A stretch of 64,000 bases of DNA from Lepiota brunneoincarnata (taxonomy: Eukaryota > Basidiomycota > Agaricomycetes > Agaricales > Agaricaceae). The notes below the pieces were generated by a model. That model was not told the origin of the DNA, did not search any database, and worked only from the letters and a program-made list of their open reading frames with translations. The DNA lies in the NCBI GenBank assembly GCA_023014365.1, contig JAEBUN010000037.1, forward strand, positions 248,001-312,000, read 5' to 3'. The position numbers and the translations under genes are program-made. Shown here one piece after another: positions 35,309 to 48,659 of this stretch (its first letter is position 1; every line of letters begins with the position of its first letter).

Positions 35309-38300
35309 ATATCGATGATTCGGCTCACCATAGTCGAGGAGATAGCATAGCCTTACCCAATTCCCACACACACAACACACCTTCCCATCAGAATGTTCCT
35401 AATTCCACCATCAACCTGTCCCTGTCCATGATCTCACCAATCGCGTTCACAAGTACTCCATTCCCCCCTTTACATCAGCCTCGAGACATATATGAAATCA
35501 ACTTATCAGAAATCTCACATTATAACCACACAGTCTCAAACCATGCCTATAAGAAAGTTGCCAACCGAATCAAGCCAGTAGCTACTACACTTCCTGAAGA
35601 TTACCGAATCATCCGCCGGATTCCCACAGACCCTCTCGAAAATATTCCTACCCTTCCTATTTTTCCACCCAACTTTTCCCCTGGTTCTCGCTACACACTC
35701 GAGCGCAAGACAGCAATGGATGTTAACCCAGATGGGTTCCTATGGCCCGAAGAAGAGAAATTGATCCATTACCTAATCAGAACCCAGGAACTTGGGTTCG
35801 CATGGAGCGAAGACGAGAAGGGCAAGTTCTCAAGTGAATATTTTGATCCCATTGTTATACCCACCATCGAACATGTCCCCTGGTCGCTCCAAAACATACC
35901 CATCCCTCCCGGAAACTTCCAACGAGTAGTCGAGGTCATCAAGGCAAAGATTGCCGGAGGTGTTTATGAGCCTTCAAACTCGTCCTATCGATCGTGATGG
36001 TTCTGTGTGCTCAAAAAGGATGGCAAATCACTTAGGCTTGTACATGATCTCCAGCCCCTCAATGCCGTCACAATCAAGGATGCAGGAGTTCCACCAATTG
36101 TAGAAACATACGCTGAGTCCTTTGGTGGTCGTGGATGCTACGGGATATTTGATCTCTTTGTTGGCTTTGACCAGCGTGCTCTAGCACCTGAATCTCACAA
36201 TCTTACCACATTTCAATCTCCTCTTGGGACTCTACGCCTCACCTCGATCCCCATGGGATACACCAACTCAATGCAAATTCAGCAAGGTGATCTCACGTTC
36301 CTCCTCCAGGATGAAATCCCACATACTGCCCTTCCCTTCGTCGACGATGTCCCAATTAAAGGGCCGAAAATGCGATACGAAATCAATGATGGCTACGAGA
36401 CCATAGCCGAGAATCCTGGAGTTCGACGTTTCGTATGGGAACATCTCCAGAATGTCAACCGAATTATACAACGGATCAAGCATGCTGGAGGAACATTTTC
36501 AGGGCCAAAATCTCGCTTCTGCACTCCATCAGCCGTTGTGGTGGGACATCTATGTACATATGAGGGACGACTTCCCGACACCTCACGGATCCAAAAGGTC
36601 CTTGATTGGCCCCCATGCTCCACTGTCACTGAGGTCCGAGGGTTTCTCGGCACCCTTGGTACTTTTCGCATTTTTCTTCAAGATTTTGCAGCAATCTCGC
36701 GACCCCTGGTCAAATTGACGAAGAAAGGAGTAGAAATTGGGAATGCAGAACGAGCTGCAATGGATGTGTTGAAAGAATTAGCAAGAAACTCGCCATGCAT
36801 ACGAGCCATTGATTATACAAGTGCTAACGAGGTCATCTTAGGTGTTGATACATCGAAAATCGCAGTTGGATACATCCTTTCACAACTAGGGGACGATACA
36901 AAGCGATACCCATCAAGATTTGGGTCAATCACCCTCAACGAACGTGAATCCCGGTACTCTCAAGCTAAGCTAGAGCTATTTGGGCTATTTCGAGCATTGA
37001 AGGACGTCAGGATATGGATTATTGGGGTGGGGAACTTGGTTGTGGAGGTTGACGCGAAGTATATCAAGGGTATGATTAACAATCCAGATATCCAACCTTC
37101 TGCAGCTGTCAACCGCTGGATTTCGGCGATTCTGCTATTTGATTTTCGACTTAGGCATATTCCTGGCAAGGAACATGGCCCAGATGGTCTATCACGACGC
37201 CCCCGAGCCCCAGAAGACCCTGAAATCAATGACGACTATGAAGAATGGATCGACTCTGCAAACTCATTCAGCAATTCATGCCCTCATCACCCCTCTGCAC
37301 CCTCCAACGATTCCTGGTGGCCTTGGGCCTCAAACACATTCGCTATCGAAGTTTTGAATGAAATCGGAACGCTTCAAGCATCCGTGTACTCCCTTGGGTA
37401 TCCTACACCCTCCAACATCATTCCCAGGTCAGCAAACATTGAAATCCTTTCAAGCGAAACCTCTCCTCCCTCTACATCATCTCCTCCCACCATCCCTCGC
37501 TCGGATAAGGCAAAACTTCGCGATCTTGAGCTCAAACAAGTTCAAGCGTTCCTCAGTGATCCCATACGACCTCTGGACAAGGCTGACGATGCCTTCAAAC
37601 GATTTATTCGATTTGCATCGGGTTTTTTCGTGCGAGACGGCAGGCTTTGGAAGAAGGACTTAAAGATGAAGCACAAGCTGGTGGTACCCGAGAAAAATTG
37701 CTACAAGCTCATCCGTCAGGCCCACGATGAAATGGGACACAAGGGGATCTTCACTGTCCGCATACGACTTCTGGAACGGTTCTGGTGGCCACATCTCGAC
37801 CAGGACGTACGCTGGTACATCCAAACATGCCACGAGTGCCAGACAAGACTTTCCCATCATTTCTATATCCCCCCTACGGTCCCTACCCCATTCACCCTCT
37901 TCCGAAAAGCTTACATAGACACAATGTTCATGCCAAAGTCAAATGGCTACCGCTACATCGTCCACGCACATTGCTCCCTATCCTCATACCCCGAGTGGCG
38001 AATGCTTCGTCTCGAGAATGCCCGAACCCTTGGAACCTTTGTTTTTGAAGATATCCTCTGCAGATGGGGCGCTATCGAAGAAATAGTAACTGACAATGGC
38101 CCCGCCTTCGTACAAGCAGTCGAATTCCTTGCACAAAAATACAAGATAAATCACATCCGGATCTCACCCTACAACTCTTGAGCGAATGGTCCCGTGGAGC
38201 GTCGACATTTTGATGTCCGAGAGGCCTTGGTAAAGGCAGCTGAGGGAGACGAGAAAAGATGGACTACAGTAGCACCCTCCGTTTTCTGGGCTGAACGAGT

Positions 38301-38952
38301 ATCCATTCAAAAATCTACGGGGTACTCACCTTATTACATAGCACATGGCATCGAACCCCTCCTTCCCTTCGATCTCGCTGAAGCTACATACCTCGCACCA
38401 AATCTCACCAAGCCCCTCTCAACAGCCGATCTCCTTGCAGCCCGGGCAATTCAGCTTCAAAAGCGGCCACAGGACCTGACAAAGGTTAAGGATATGGTAC
38501 TCAAGGCTCGTTTCGAGTCTATACGACAGTTCAACGAGAAGTATTCTAATTCAATTCGGAACTTCGATTTCTCACCTGGCTCTCTCGTTTTGGTCAGAAA
38601 TTCACGATACGACCACGATGTGGGCAGCAAGACCAAGCCTAGGTATTACGGGCCACTCATGGTACTCAGGAAGACAACTGGAGGATCATACATTCTTGCC
38701 GAGCTTGATGGCTCAATCTCCAAGCTTCGCTTTGCAGCCTTCCGGCTCGTCCCTTATCACCCACGCGATCTTCGCACGATACCGGTCACGAAAATCATGG
38801 ATATGCCACCTGAGGCCCTCGAGGAGTACACATATGACACGGAACCTTCCCATCGAGATGAGTTACAGCGAGTGACAGCCGACCAGGACCAATCCCCGCA
38901 TATCGAAGGCTCGATCCTATCTTGGGACGTAACTCCCATCGAGCCGAATTAG
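35299..38952 (+). pseudogene. gypsy pol ORF (RT, RNase H, integrase), with two in-frame TGA codons
   Basis: The frame is -1 to gag and ends at TAG 38950-38952. TGA at 35995-35997 lies just before WFCVLKKDG at the RT entrance, and TGA at 38179-38181 lies between ISPYNS and ANGPVERRH in the integrase core. Reverse transcriptase has VHDLQPLNA, YGIFDLFVGFD (first Asp codon at about 36151) and LPFVDD (36334-36348). RNase H has VILGVDTS and RHIPGKEHGPDGLSR. Integrase has an HHCC finger (HDEMGHKG ... CHEC, about 37720-37840) and a D,D,E core: YIDTMF, TDNGPAF, GPVERRH. The C-terminus carries a GPY/F-like module (PRYYGPLMVL). No chromodomain is visible. Confidence 0.93.
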
Positions 38953-39129
38953 GTGTTCAACCACCTCGTTCACCACTTCCTCTCATTGCTGCCAATATCA
39001 CAGTACCTGCCCACAATAACTCTTTGACGCTCTTCCCACCTCTCTTTCCCACAATTCTGGCTCCCCTCAAACACTTGCAAACCCACCGTCGCTCTGACCG
39101 GGAGGTCAGTTTCTTAAGTACCCAGGAGA
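38953..39129 (+). other. 3' untranslated part of the element with polypurine-tract region
   Basis: Sequence between the pol stop and the 3' LTR. The bases directly before the LTR (CAGGAGA) are weakly purine-rich and would be the place for the plus-strand primer. Confidence 0.5.
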
Positions 39130-39856
39130 TGTAGAGGTGGGCAAGCAGCTACACCTGCAAAGGCTGCCTTATGCCACCTCTCGTAGGACTCGGAACCCAG
39201 ACTCGGAACCCAAACTCGGAACCCGAAATCCAAACTCGGATCAAGAAACTCGGAGCGCCCAGCTGAACAAAGCCGTTATCATTTCGCGACATATCCCTTT
39301 CACTCGAAATCTCTTACATTCCCTAACAAATAAATTTTCACTACTTTTCTATTCCTTTCCCTGAACTTGAACCATAGCATAAGTTTTCTCCCCATATATA
39401 GACTCCTCTGAGCCTCGCATACCACCCCTTTCATCTTTTCTATTCTGTTTTCCCATTTCCCTGTTAACGTAGTCGTGAAAACTTCACGATCTCTCCTGTT
39501 TCACGTTCCTTATTCTCCAGATTTGTTCTAGTATAATTATCTCTCGATTTTTCGATCCGTTTCGGTACAGAAAACATAGCTAGTACAATAATTTACTTGT
39601 ATATAAAGTTCCGAGCTCACTTATGAGCTCGGCAGTCAATATAGGACCCAAAAACTCCCTCTCAGTCTCATTCTCCCTCTCTCTCTCGCTCTCTCGCAAT
39701 TATCTCGTCTTTCCCGGTTTTCGAAGCCCAGTGGTTGTTCCGCCAACCACACTCGCCCCTTTGTTTGTTCGTGTTAGCGCTGTTTCGATCGTGTTTCGAT
39801 CGTGTTTCGGTTTTGTTTCGGCGCCTTTCACGTGCTGAAGAGTCGAGTTCTCTTCA
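39130..39856 (+). repeat. 3' LTR
   Basis: 727 bp, same as the 5' LTR except A at 39147 (G at 32230), a CpG-to-CpA change, as far as reading by eye shows. Confidence 0.96.
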
Positions 39857-39860
39857 GGGG

Positions 39861-40141
39861 CACTCCGCAACAATCTTGTGGAAGATTGCGGATGTAATCA
39901 AACAGACTCATCGAGGTCACTTCTAACTTCCCCTGTGGAAAGGAACCCCGCAGGCGAAGTGTAACTCAACGATTTAACACGTGGAACGCTTAAAGTAGCG
40001 AGTAGAGGACTCAAGAGACTCGGATCTCGTGCGCGCATGATTGGAGCAAGCGACAATTGTAATCAGCAAAACGAAATCAAGCCACAAGAACTAGGTAAAG
40101 AACACATTTGAAGCGTCCTATCAAACCTTTCTGGCCCCACA
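39861..40141. other. intergenic, right flank of the retrotransposon
   Basis: About 280 bp between the element and the 3' end of sacsin-like paralog 2. No gene seen. Confidence 0.5.
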
Positions 40142-43100
40142 CTAATGACCAATCTGAAGCGCCCGTGCATTCTTCTCCTTGTATTTATCACAATAAGCCA
40201 ACAACGCTGAGGCCTTCGTTTGCGCAGCTGCATTTTGAGCTAGAACAAACGCAAATTTCAGCTTCTAATGCGCTAAAGAAAAAACGACGTTGAGCGTACC
40301 GTCATCCACATTAGATGGATCCACCATCCTCGTTCTGATCAAGACATTCTGTATGGCAGTGTGTGCTCTCTGTACGGACCACATGTGTGTCAGCACGAGC
40401 ATTTCGAGCGCTATGCCCATGTCTTCTCTCTTAAACTCAGGATCCTTCCCGGTGTATGCATAGTCTGACAAAACGTCAAAAAATGAATACGCTAAGGATA
40501 CATATAAGAGGCTTACCTAACACCAGTTCCACGCATCGTCTAGAGTATGGGGACATCAACATCTCGACAGGAGCAACTGCAGACGCGGCGCCTGCTTCCG
40601 CGAATGAACCGGAAAAGCTTGTTCTGAAATGGTCGCAGAAAGCGGCCAAAAATGAACGATGTGCTTGCAAAGAGTCGTCACCTTTGAACGTGAATTTGAC
40701 ATCTGTGCATATGCCCTCCTTCCTCATCCGATCAAAGCTTGCGCAGATACTCTTCATATGATCATCCCCCACCGGCTCTTGGTTTGGTACCTCATCGGGA
40801 TAATCGATATTTACTGCACCTGCAGCTACAAGGAGTTGGCGGAAGGGTTTGAGGAATCCGCGTGCGAAATGGTATTGCCCCGCGTCGTATGTTTCCAACC
40901 AGATGTGATTACCGCAAGTCCACTCCCATGGGTCGGTAGCAGGATCGTTCACATTGAGGAAAAGTTTGGTCCTCCCTTTGGTGTATCGAGACAGAATCGG
41001 CCTTGCTTCCTCCGCGTTATCATTGAGCCACTTGTAGGTTTGTTGGATATGACTCAAAACAAGCGCATTATTGGGATGGTCTCTAGCTACTTTCGTCGCT
41101 AGGACGACCAAATGGTTTACCTTTCACCAGATCAGCCGCGTATTGAAATCAATGGATCACGAGCTTACCACGTCTTTAGCGGTCGGCACACTCAGTCCTG
41201 GATGGACTAAAAGGAGGCGTGGGTGAGGCTCCACGTTGTAGAGGGCCCGTTGTGACCAAGCCATCGCACGATATTCAGATCTTACGAGTTCGTTAGGTGA
41301 AACAATGTCGGGCAGATACCGGGCATGATCAGCCACGTAATCCTCGATTGAGATGTCGTCTCCAAGTGGTTTAGGCTCTGCATCCCGGGGAACAAAACAA
41401 AGATCGCCAAGTTCTTTCCACTGATCTTCCGTATTCGATGATGTTCGCAAAGGTAGATTTTCGGTGAAGTTCTGGAAGATGACCGCAGCCCGATCCTTAA
41501 AGCCCTCCTCGGCATCCTGATCAACAGCTGCTGCGAAAGCTTTCTCGAAGCTTTCTGCGCATTCCTTGAACATGGACATGGTCAAATTACTTTGCCGCTT
41601 TAGGCCGAAGCGATCAAGCCTCTCCTCGAAATGTCGGAACGATTGAAGAATGAAACGGTTCGAATTTTCCCCAAATGCTGCCAGAAACAGGTCATCCCGA
41701 GAGGAGTAAAGTCCGCTCGATTCGCGGATAGTGCGTTCTGAGTCGGGAAGTGGTAACGAAGGGAGATCGCTTGTCAGTAGTAACGCTTCAATGAGGCGCC
41801 CATATTCCGCATCCTGCTTGCATGGCAATTGGGTTGGAATTGTGAGGAAGGACCGAATGGAAAGGGAAGAGCACGGTTCAACACCCATGTTGCTGAGCGT
41901 CGCGTGGTAGCCGGAGATGTTTCGCGAGGAGAAGGGCGCCACAGCGTCAAAGGGAATTTGTAGTGGTAGCATCAGGACTTCGTTAGCGGACACATACGAA
42001 CCACCAGAGGTTCTCCAGATAGGCAAGAGTTTGTATTTATGGAGGTGCCAATAACCGTACATCCCAGCTACTGCCCATTGTGCGAACTGGTTGTGCAACT
42101 CGGAGTCCAGGTTTCTGAAGAGTGCCTGGATACCCTGGGTGGGATGGTTGAGGAGTAAAGAGAGAACATTCTCGATGTTAAGATGGGAAATATTGAGGTG
42201 ACGTTGAACCCTGTGTGGTAGCGTGGCTGTGTTGACAGGAGTAAATCCCATCTGAGCGAAGCACTGCCCCAGCCATTCACAGTATGTAAGATCACCAAGA
42301 ACGACTGAAGGGTTCGCACAGTGAGAAATGGAGATAAAAAACCCTGGTCGGAGAGCCGGGATAAGTGGATATGCTGCAATAGCGCCAGGTGAGATCTGGA
42401 GATCTGGGAAAGTCTCCCAGAACCGCTCAATCCAGCTGCAGGTGGCAGACTGGTTGCTCTCCAGCGTGAGGGTTGGAGTCTGGGACAGGCGGTCATCCAA
42501 TAGCCTCCCGATGTTCGTATCGGTTATTTCTTGGACGTTCAATTGATCGAGAGCCAACAAATCGCGTGTGAGGTCATGATGTACGAGGCGACGAGGTTCG
42601 AAGACCGATCTCTTCCGAACTTCTGAGGAGACGAAAAAGAAACATGATTTAGAGGACTCCTCGAACCGCGTAAAAGTCCCATCCTCTAAGGGAAGGAATG
42701 GGAGCCCAAACAAAGCATTAGACTTCTTATCCTGCAATTGGTACCTTATCAACTCCTGCACTTGTTCGAATTTGAGCTTCGTCACATCAAACTGTGATCG
42801 GCTGCCTAGAACCTGCGACCGGACATATTCTGGCGTCACAATGGAAATGGAGCTCTCGCTCAACTTGTCATCTCGCAGTCGCCTCGTGACCTGAGAAGGT
42901 AGTTCGACCAGATCCTGGGGCTTGACGCTTTCCAGGAGGTCCTGAACAGAACGAGGAAGATGAGCGGAGAGATGTGCTGCTCGAGGTGAAAGGGGGCGGG
43001 AACAGAACTTGCCCCTGAAAATAGGAAGGTCGGAGATGACTGCCGCCTGATAAACCGCATCAGTTATCAAAGTTGATATAGTATTGCCTGCCACAGCCGA

Positions 43101-46100
43101 GCCAGTTTCCGAGCTTCCCGGCCAATACACCCCATTATCTGAATGCGCCGCACGGTCCTCCAACAGACGCACGTAAAGCTGTGGTATAATAGTCGTCAGG
43201 AGCCACCGGTTATAAGACGTTTCGGCATTTTCGTATTCATCAAGGCGGATAGATCTCCGGTCGGAGGCCAGAATAAAAGATGCAGAAATGTGTACAGGCA
43301 GGTCAAGTGATATCGGAAGCGGGAGGGTCGAGAAAAGTGTATGAGTCCTAGCGGGTGACTGGCAGGCAGCTATCCGGACTACTGGAGGAATCCTGAGGCG
43401 ATACTGTTCCCGTAACGCGTGAATGAATGGCGGAAGTTTGTCGTGAACCGAGATGGAGATGACCCTCCAAACCTGGGACTCGGATGGACGAGGAGTCTGA
43501 GATATTGTGATGGTGTGCGCGTTGATGGCCTGCTTGGTTCGACTGGCACCATCACGGGCGGCGGCGACGGACCACATGGGCTGGAGCTCATCTTGCCGAC
43601 GGAAGAAAGTCATGTTGGTGATATTGGTGAAGAGAAGGCATTGTGGAGCGATGGATTCGAAATGGGAGGTCACGTCAGTAAATGATACTACCTTCTTGAA
43701 GATGGGTTCCACGTCAGCGAAATGGGAACTTGACCGCAAAGGTAAGCGAAAAATGGTCTAAAAAAATTGGCTTAATTGGAGTGCCGCCGCCGTTGAGAGA
43801 TGTCACCTACCCCATTATAGTAGTAACGTTCACTGGCGTTTTCGGGCGGATCGAACCCGAACACCCCCAACAACGAGGAGAGATGACCATGGTAGAACCT
43901 ATACAATGAAAGATTCAATGATCGCAGAGTAAACTGCAAGCGTTTTACTTACCTTCTCATGCGGGCCAGGGACACTTGCAGGGACGCCCGACCATTCAAA
44001 AGGTGCGCCTTGCAAGGATTCAGGAATAACACCTGATCCCCAGATATGATCATTGCGAGCTGGGAACCACGAGGAAAGATCAACAACAATCTCAAGACTG
44101 AAGTACGATACTGACCTCGGTAACGTGGAACATCGTGAGCGCGCCAAGCCCAAATTGCCCAATAGTATCTAGCTTCCCTGCTTTACCCCCTACGCCAGTT
44201 CGCAGAATGCCTTGAAAGTCGTCTCTGGTAAACACGCCATTATTATGGATCACAAGTGCCGGACCACGCTGAAAGGGTTCGCATCGCGGAGAAAGCAGAC
44301 TCCCAGCAGGAGCTTCCTTCTCGTCAAGCAAAACACCAAATTCCGTCGCTCCCGCATCCGAAGCATTGGCAAGAAACTCAACCAGCAGTTGAGAATCGAT
44401 GTACTCCCGAAGCCTGTTGCGAATCGTAGTCATAAGGTCCTCGCCCATGTCGAGCTCCGAGTTCACGTCTTGTCCCTCTGGAGCGAACAGGCCCAGCCGC
44501 AGCAAACCCAGTTTCTGTGCAAGGCCGTCGTCAATCTCAGGATGTACCAGGGTGCATTCGTCAGTGTCGACGAGGTGCGCGCGCTCCCCAATATCATTGT
44601 AGCAAACGCTGTTGATTCCGCGCAGTACGCCCTCGGTATCGGGTATGACAAGCCTGGATCGCTCATTCGGGGTGAGTGAAGGGAGCCATGCTAGTAAACG
44701 AATTATGCCTCGAATGACTGCTCTGTCCTGTACCCGTTCCGGGTATAACCGACGCAATGCTTGTAGATGTTCCAAGATGACGTCCTTCGAGGGTCTAGCG
44801 GATGTTGAGCTTAAAGAAACTAGGTATTTTCAGGAAACGTACTTATCACAACAGCCCATTTTCCGGAGAAACGATATCACCTTTCTGTGGCGGAGCGGAG
44901 AAAACATGACACAATGAAACCCGGCGGCAGGTACCTCTTCCGATCCCAGGAGTGCATGTGAGGTCGACTTGAGGTCACCATTTTGGGTCGGCACCCACTC
45001 GCGTCCCTGGAGGATTTGAGTGAGGGAGGATAATTGGGTTTCGGTGATATCCCGGTTTGCAATTTCCTTGATGACGTCGCGGACCTTGTTATATGACTTC
45101 TGCTTTCCGTTCAAAATCTTCACCAGTTGCTTCGACAATACTTCAATGGTAACATCACCCTCCCACCTGAAGGCCGTGCGTAGATGGTGGCTGATGGACA
45201 CATCCGATTTGACGAGGGGCAGGACTTCGTCGAAGAGGTGCGTCTTTCCAGAATGGGCGAAACGGTCCCGACAATCGATGGGACTCTTGATACCTTCGGG
45301 CGTCGGGATCCATTTAAGCGATAACGAGAGATCTGGGGAGTTGAAAACGTCACGACAATCCAAATGATTTTCATTGACGAGGTTGATGAGAGTACGAGCG
45401 AGATTCTCCGCTTCGGGACAAGGAGCCTCCGTGATGAAGCGAACTCGTTCGCGTACGACGTCGATGGACAACTTGGAAATGAGAAGCTTGAGGCTACGCA
45501 GGTGGGAAACAAGGGCCGTGACAAAGGGACGCGACAGATCAGGTATGGACGACGACGATCCGGGGAATAAGCAAGCGATTTGGGATTCAGGGTCGATGAG
45601 ACCCCTGGGCGCCTGCAAGGAGCCATCACAGGTGGGAACAAACTGTTGATCTGCCAGACGGTCGAAGATTCCCCGAGGGACCGAAGATGAGTGGTCGCTC
45701 AAGTACCTGACAAAGACGACCTGCGTATCAAATGACTGTACTCCGAAGTGATCGAGCATCATGCTTTGCATCTCGCCGAGGGTGAATGGATGACGGTAGT
45801 TGGAATCCAGATACGGAAGAATATCCTGGTCGATGGACCGAAGGTCGAGGTAAATAACGGACTCCAACCGGGGCAATAGAGGTATTTGAGATAAGTCGGC
45901 ACCCCGCACAATCGACTCGGTTTCAACCGACGCTCTTCCAGTCGATGTTGTACCATCAGTGCGAAGCGTTATAACGGGGTAGATGGGTAAGGCCCGCAGG
46001 CGCGAACGTAGGAGATTATCGTTGCGGAGCGACATATTCGTCGCACAAGCTAGAGGCAGTGCCCTCACAAGAAAGGAACAAAGGCGCTTCGCTTGCTCCT

Positions 46101-48604
46101 CCGTTAGCTTTATGTCAAGTCTCGACGGGAGTGCACATAAGAGGGCATGAACATCAGAAGCGGACTTCAATTGTTTGAGAGCCTTGCGGGCCGCCGCGCC
46201 AAGGCGAAGATCGACAAGAGGGACAGCCAAAAGCTCCAGGAGTGCGATGGGCATATCATCGTTGGTAGACTCAAAGACAGGTACAGTAGTTGTTTGGAAT
46301 CCTTGAGTGATAGGAACAACATGAAACGGGCTGAGCTGGCCATAGAGGGCTAAACCATGGGCCCACACCTGCAGCCAGTTCCAGAATTTATTCAGCCAAG
46401 CGATTTGATCGGTAGACGCGGCCCCCCGAGCTTTGGAAGCATACGATGAGGATTTGAGGTAGCTGGCGACATGAGACGGTTGTAGTTGAATGACGTTGAG
46501 GGTTTGGCAGCCCTGGTCTACCAAGAAATTACGGACATCGAGCGTTAGACGCTTTAGCGACACAGCACCAGTGTCGAAACCAGAAAATAAATCTTCCTGT
46601 CCCTCATCAAGAAGGGTATGACTGGGGCCGGAGGCATCACGGCGTTGGAGGGTGATGCGGCGTTGACCGACCGATGGGATAAGAGGGAGCCCAGTGATGC
46701 AAAGATGATCGGCAGTTGATAAAAGATAGGTGAGGATGGCTTGAGTGTCAGCATCACTCAGGGCCTGAAGCTTATTGCCGGCAACCTGCGAGGCAATGAA
46801 TGAGCTGGCATCACTCTTGTCAACGAGCGGCATTACCTTCAACAATCTAGCGTGCACAACTCGAGGGGATAAAACGGCGACGCGGTCCGCCCAGTGAGTA
46901 CAGATGATGTCGATAAGGTGTTGTGGAGGTTGAGTGATCTGGAGGCCAGCTTGGGCGAGGGCAGCCAAGTCACTGGCGGAGGTCGATCCTTTCGCGACGA
47001 TGAGATTGGTGGCAACTTCGTACGCGTTTGGACTCGTTCCAAAGATGGGCCAAATGGAAAGGTCGAGGGCGTGTCGCATAACGTCCACCGGAATATTCTT
47101 CCAGTAAACATAATCACCCGATTTTACATCCGCCTGAAGACACGGCCACGCCTCGAACACATCTCGCATTTGGTCCACCTTCACGAGCACTTCGAGGAGG
47201 CCCGCCCACGCCCGAGGTACATACGTACCGAAGAGAATCCGGTTCCATTCAATCAACGCACTACGACGCCATATGAGTTCACCCAAGGCTCATTCGACGA
47301 GAACTAGACACATACTGATCATCGGAATGCTGCACAATCCCAACCTCTCCCCCGTTTCGCAAGTTCTGTCTCGATTGTGTCAGGGCAAAGAGGGCGTTGA
47401 TGTGGATAGGGAACTCCGTCCTCAACGGAAGAGGCAGGAAAGTGAATAACCGGCCAATTCGAGTCAAGGTTGCCGCCGCATCCAGAGGTATTGCAAGGTC
47501 GATGGCTGGGGTGAGTTTATGCTGTGACAGAGTGGTTGAAGGGCTTTTTCCCAGTTGTCGAGAAAGTGTTTCTATAGCTTCTGCCTCGGAAAAGGGAGCA
47601 TGGAGAATCCGCCATTCCTGTTTCTCAGATAGGCCTTTGGGATGGCACGTATCGACGATCGCCTTGCGTATCTGATACTGTCCGTGTGGTTCACATGGCG
47701 TGCGATGAATGTTTGAGGTTGCGACCTTGAGCGTCTTTCCATCAGCGTCAATCTCATAGATCTCAACTGAGCTGATGTTTCGCAAGAACAGGAGGGATAC
47801 GTTCAGCTCCTCGAGTGCGAAATTCCTGAGGAGTCCCGAAATCTCATCGGGCGAGATTGTTTTGCTGCTGATGTCGCTGGGGGAAGTACGCAAGGGGAGC
47901 CTGAAGACGGTCCCGTTGAAAGGCTTGCCCCACTCGGTGCGGGGATGGAAAAACTCGAAGGCGCCAAGATGACCACGGTATTTCTCCGATCCCTGCTCCA
48001 CGTTCAGCTGAACGCCGCCAATCTTCACGCCCTGCACTTCAGCGAAATCGTGTTTAGGATCAAGTATGGCGAGACTAGACCCTGAAAGAATGTGAGGGTT
48101 ATCGGTGATCTATGCACATGTTAGCAGCAACGGTTCATGATGTGCAGAGTTCGTACATGATAACAAGAACGAAATCCAATCCCATATTTTCCGATCTTCC
48201 TGTTCAAAATGTAAATTTATTGAAAAAACGAGGGTCGATTGAATAATCACGAAGTATCTGTTCTCTTTGAGGAGCGGTGGATGTTCTTGAGAGCCGTCCA
48301 GTCTTCCTCTTGTATCAAAGCATCGTTGAAGGCCAAGAGTGCTGGTCCTTGTGTTGCACCGAGGTAGGTGTGGTATAGGTTGGCGGAATCGTGATGACGT
48401 CGGTCCAGTATAAAAGTCTGGGTACAAAGTCAACCGAAGAGACAATGGACAATTTACAAACGATTTGCGCACCTGTTTTCTGGCGCGGGCATCATCGGAG
48501 TTTTGCAAAATCTCTCGAAGGAGTCCGATTGAGAATGGGTAGCTACCCAGAATACTGCGGATGGCGGCCGTTGGGGCAACATTCTCACCAAAGCCTTGCT
48601 CCAT
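40142..48604 (-). CDS. giant sacsin-like GHKL ATPase with C-terminal BTB domain, paralog 2
   Basis: The ATG at 48604 (MEQGFGENVAPTAAIRSIL) opens an architecture identical to paralog 1. GHKL module 1 has LLREILQNSDDARA, GPALLAFNDALIQ, GKYGIGFRSCYH and HILSGSSLAILDPKHDF. Module 2 has LLVEFLANASDAGATEFGVL (about 44395-44335) and KLDTIGQFGLGALTM (about 44170-44115). The long C-terminal body carries TKLFLNVNDPATDPWEW, then comes BTB (TDVKFTFKGDDSLQAHRSFL, about 40720-40660) and a last exon ending KEKNARALQIGH. Introns are short and canonical, for example GTATGT at 47331 to a TAG acceptor near 47277. All large exons read without a frame break (818 and 860 codons open), so this copy looks functional. 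Role unknown: sacsin-type modules suggest chaperoning and BTB suggests a ubiquitin-ligase or scaffold link. Confidence 0.85.
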
Positions 48605-48653
48605 TGTGAAGATTAGCAGGTTTTGAACAAGGTCGACAAAGAGGCTAAGGTTC

Positions 48654-48659
48654 TATATA
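48654..48659 (-). promoter_or_regulatory. TATA-like element of sacsin-like paralog 2
   Basis: TATATA on the minus strand, about 50 bp upstream of the ATG at 48604, at the same spacing as in paralog 1. Confidence 0.5.

Larger units (their letters stand above)
32209..39860 (+). mobile_element. full-length Ty3/gypsy LTR retrotransposon with 4-bp TSD (GGGG)
   Basis: The element spans 32213-39856 (7,644 bp), with 727-bp LTRs starting TGTAGAGG and ending TTCTCTTCA. GGGG flanks both ends (32209-32212 and 39857-39860). Order is LTR, primer-binding site, gag with CCHC knuckle, protease, reverse transcriptase, RNase H, integrase, LTR. Integrase downstream of RT/RH places it in Ty3/gypsy (Metaviridae-type fungal elements). 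By eye the two LTRs differ at one base only (32230 G versus 39147 A), so the insertion is recent. Three in-frame TGA codons make the copy non-autonomous as read. It lies between the two tandem sacsin-like genes. Confidence 0.96.
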
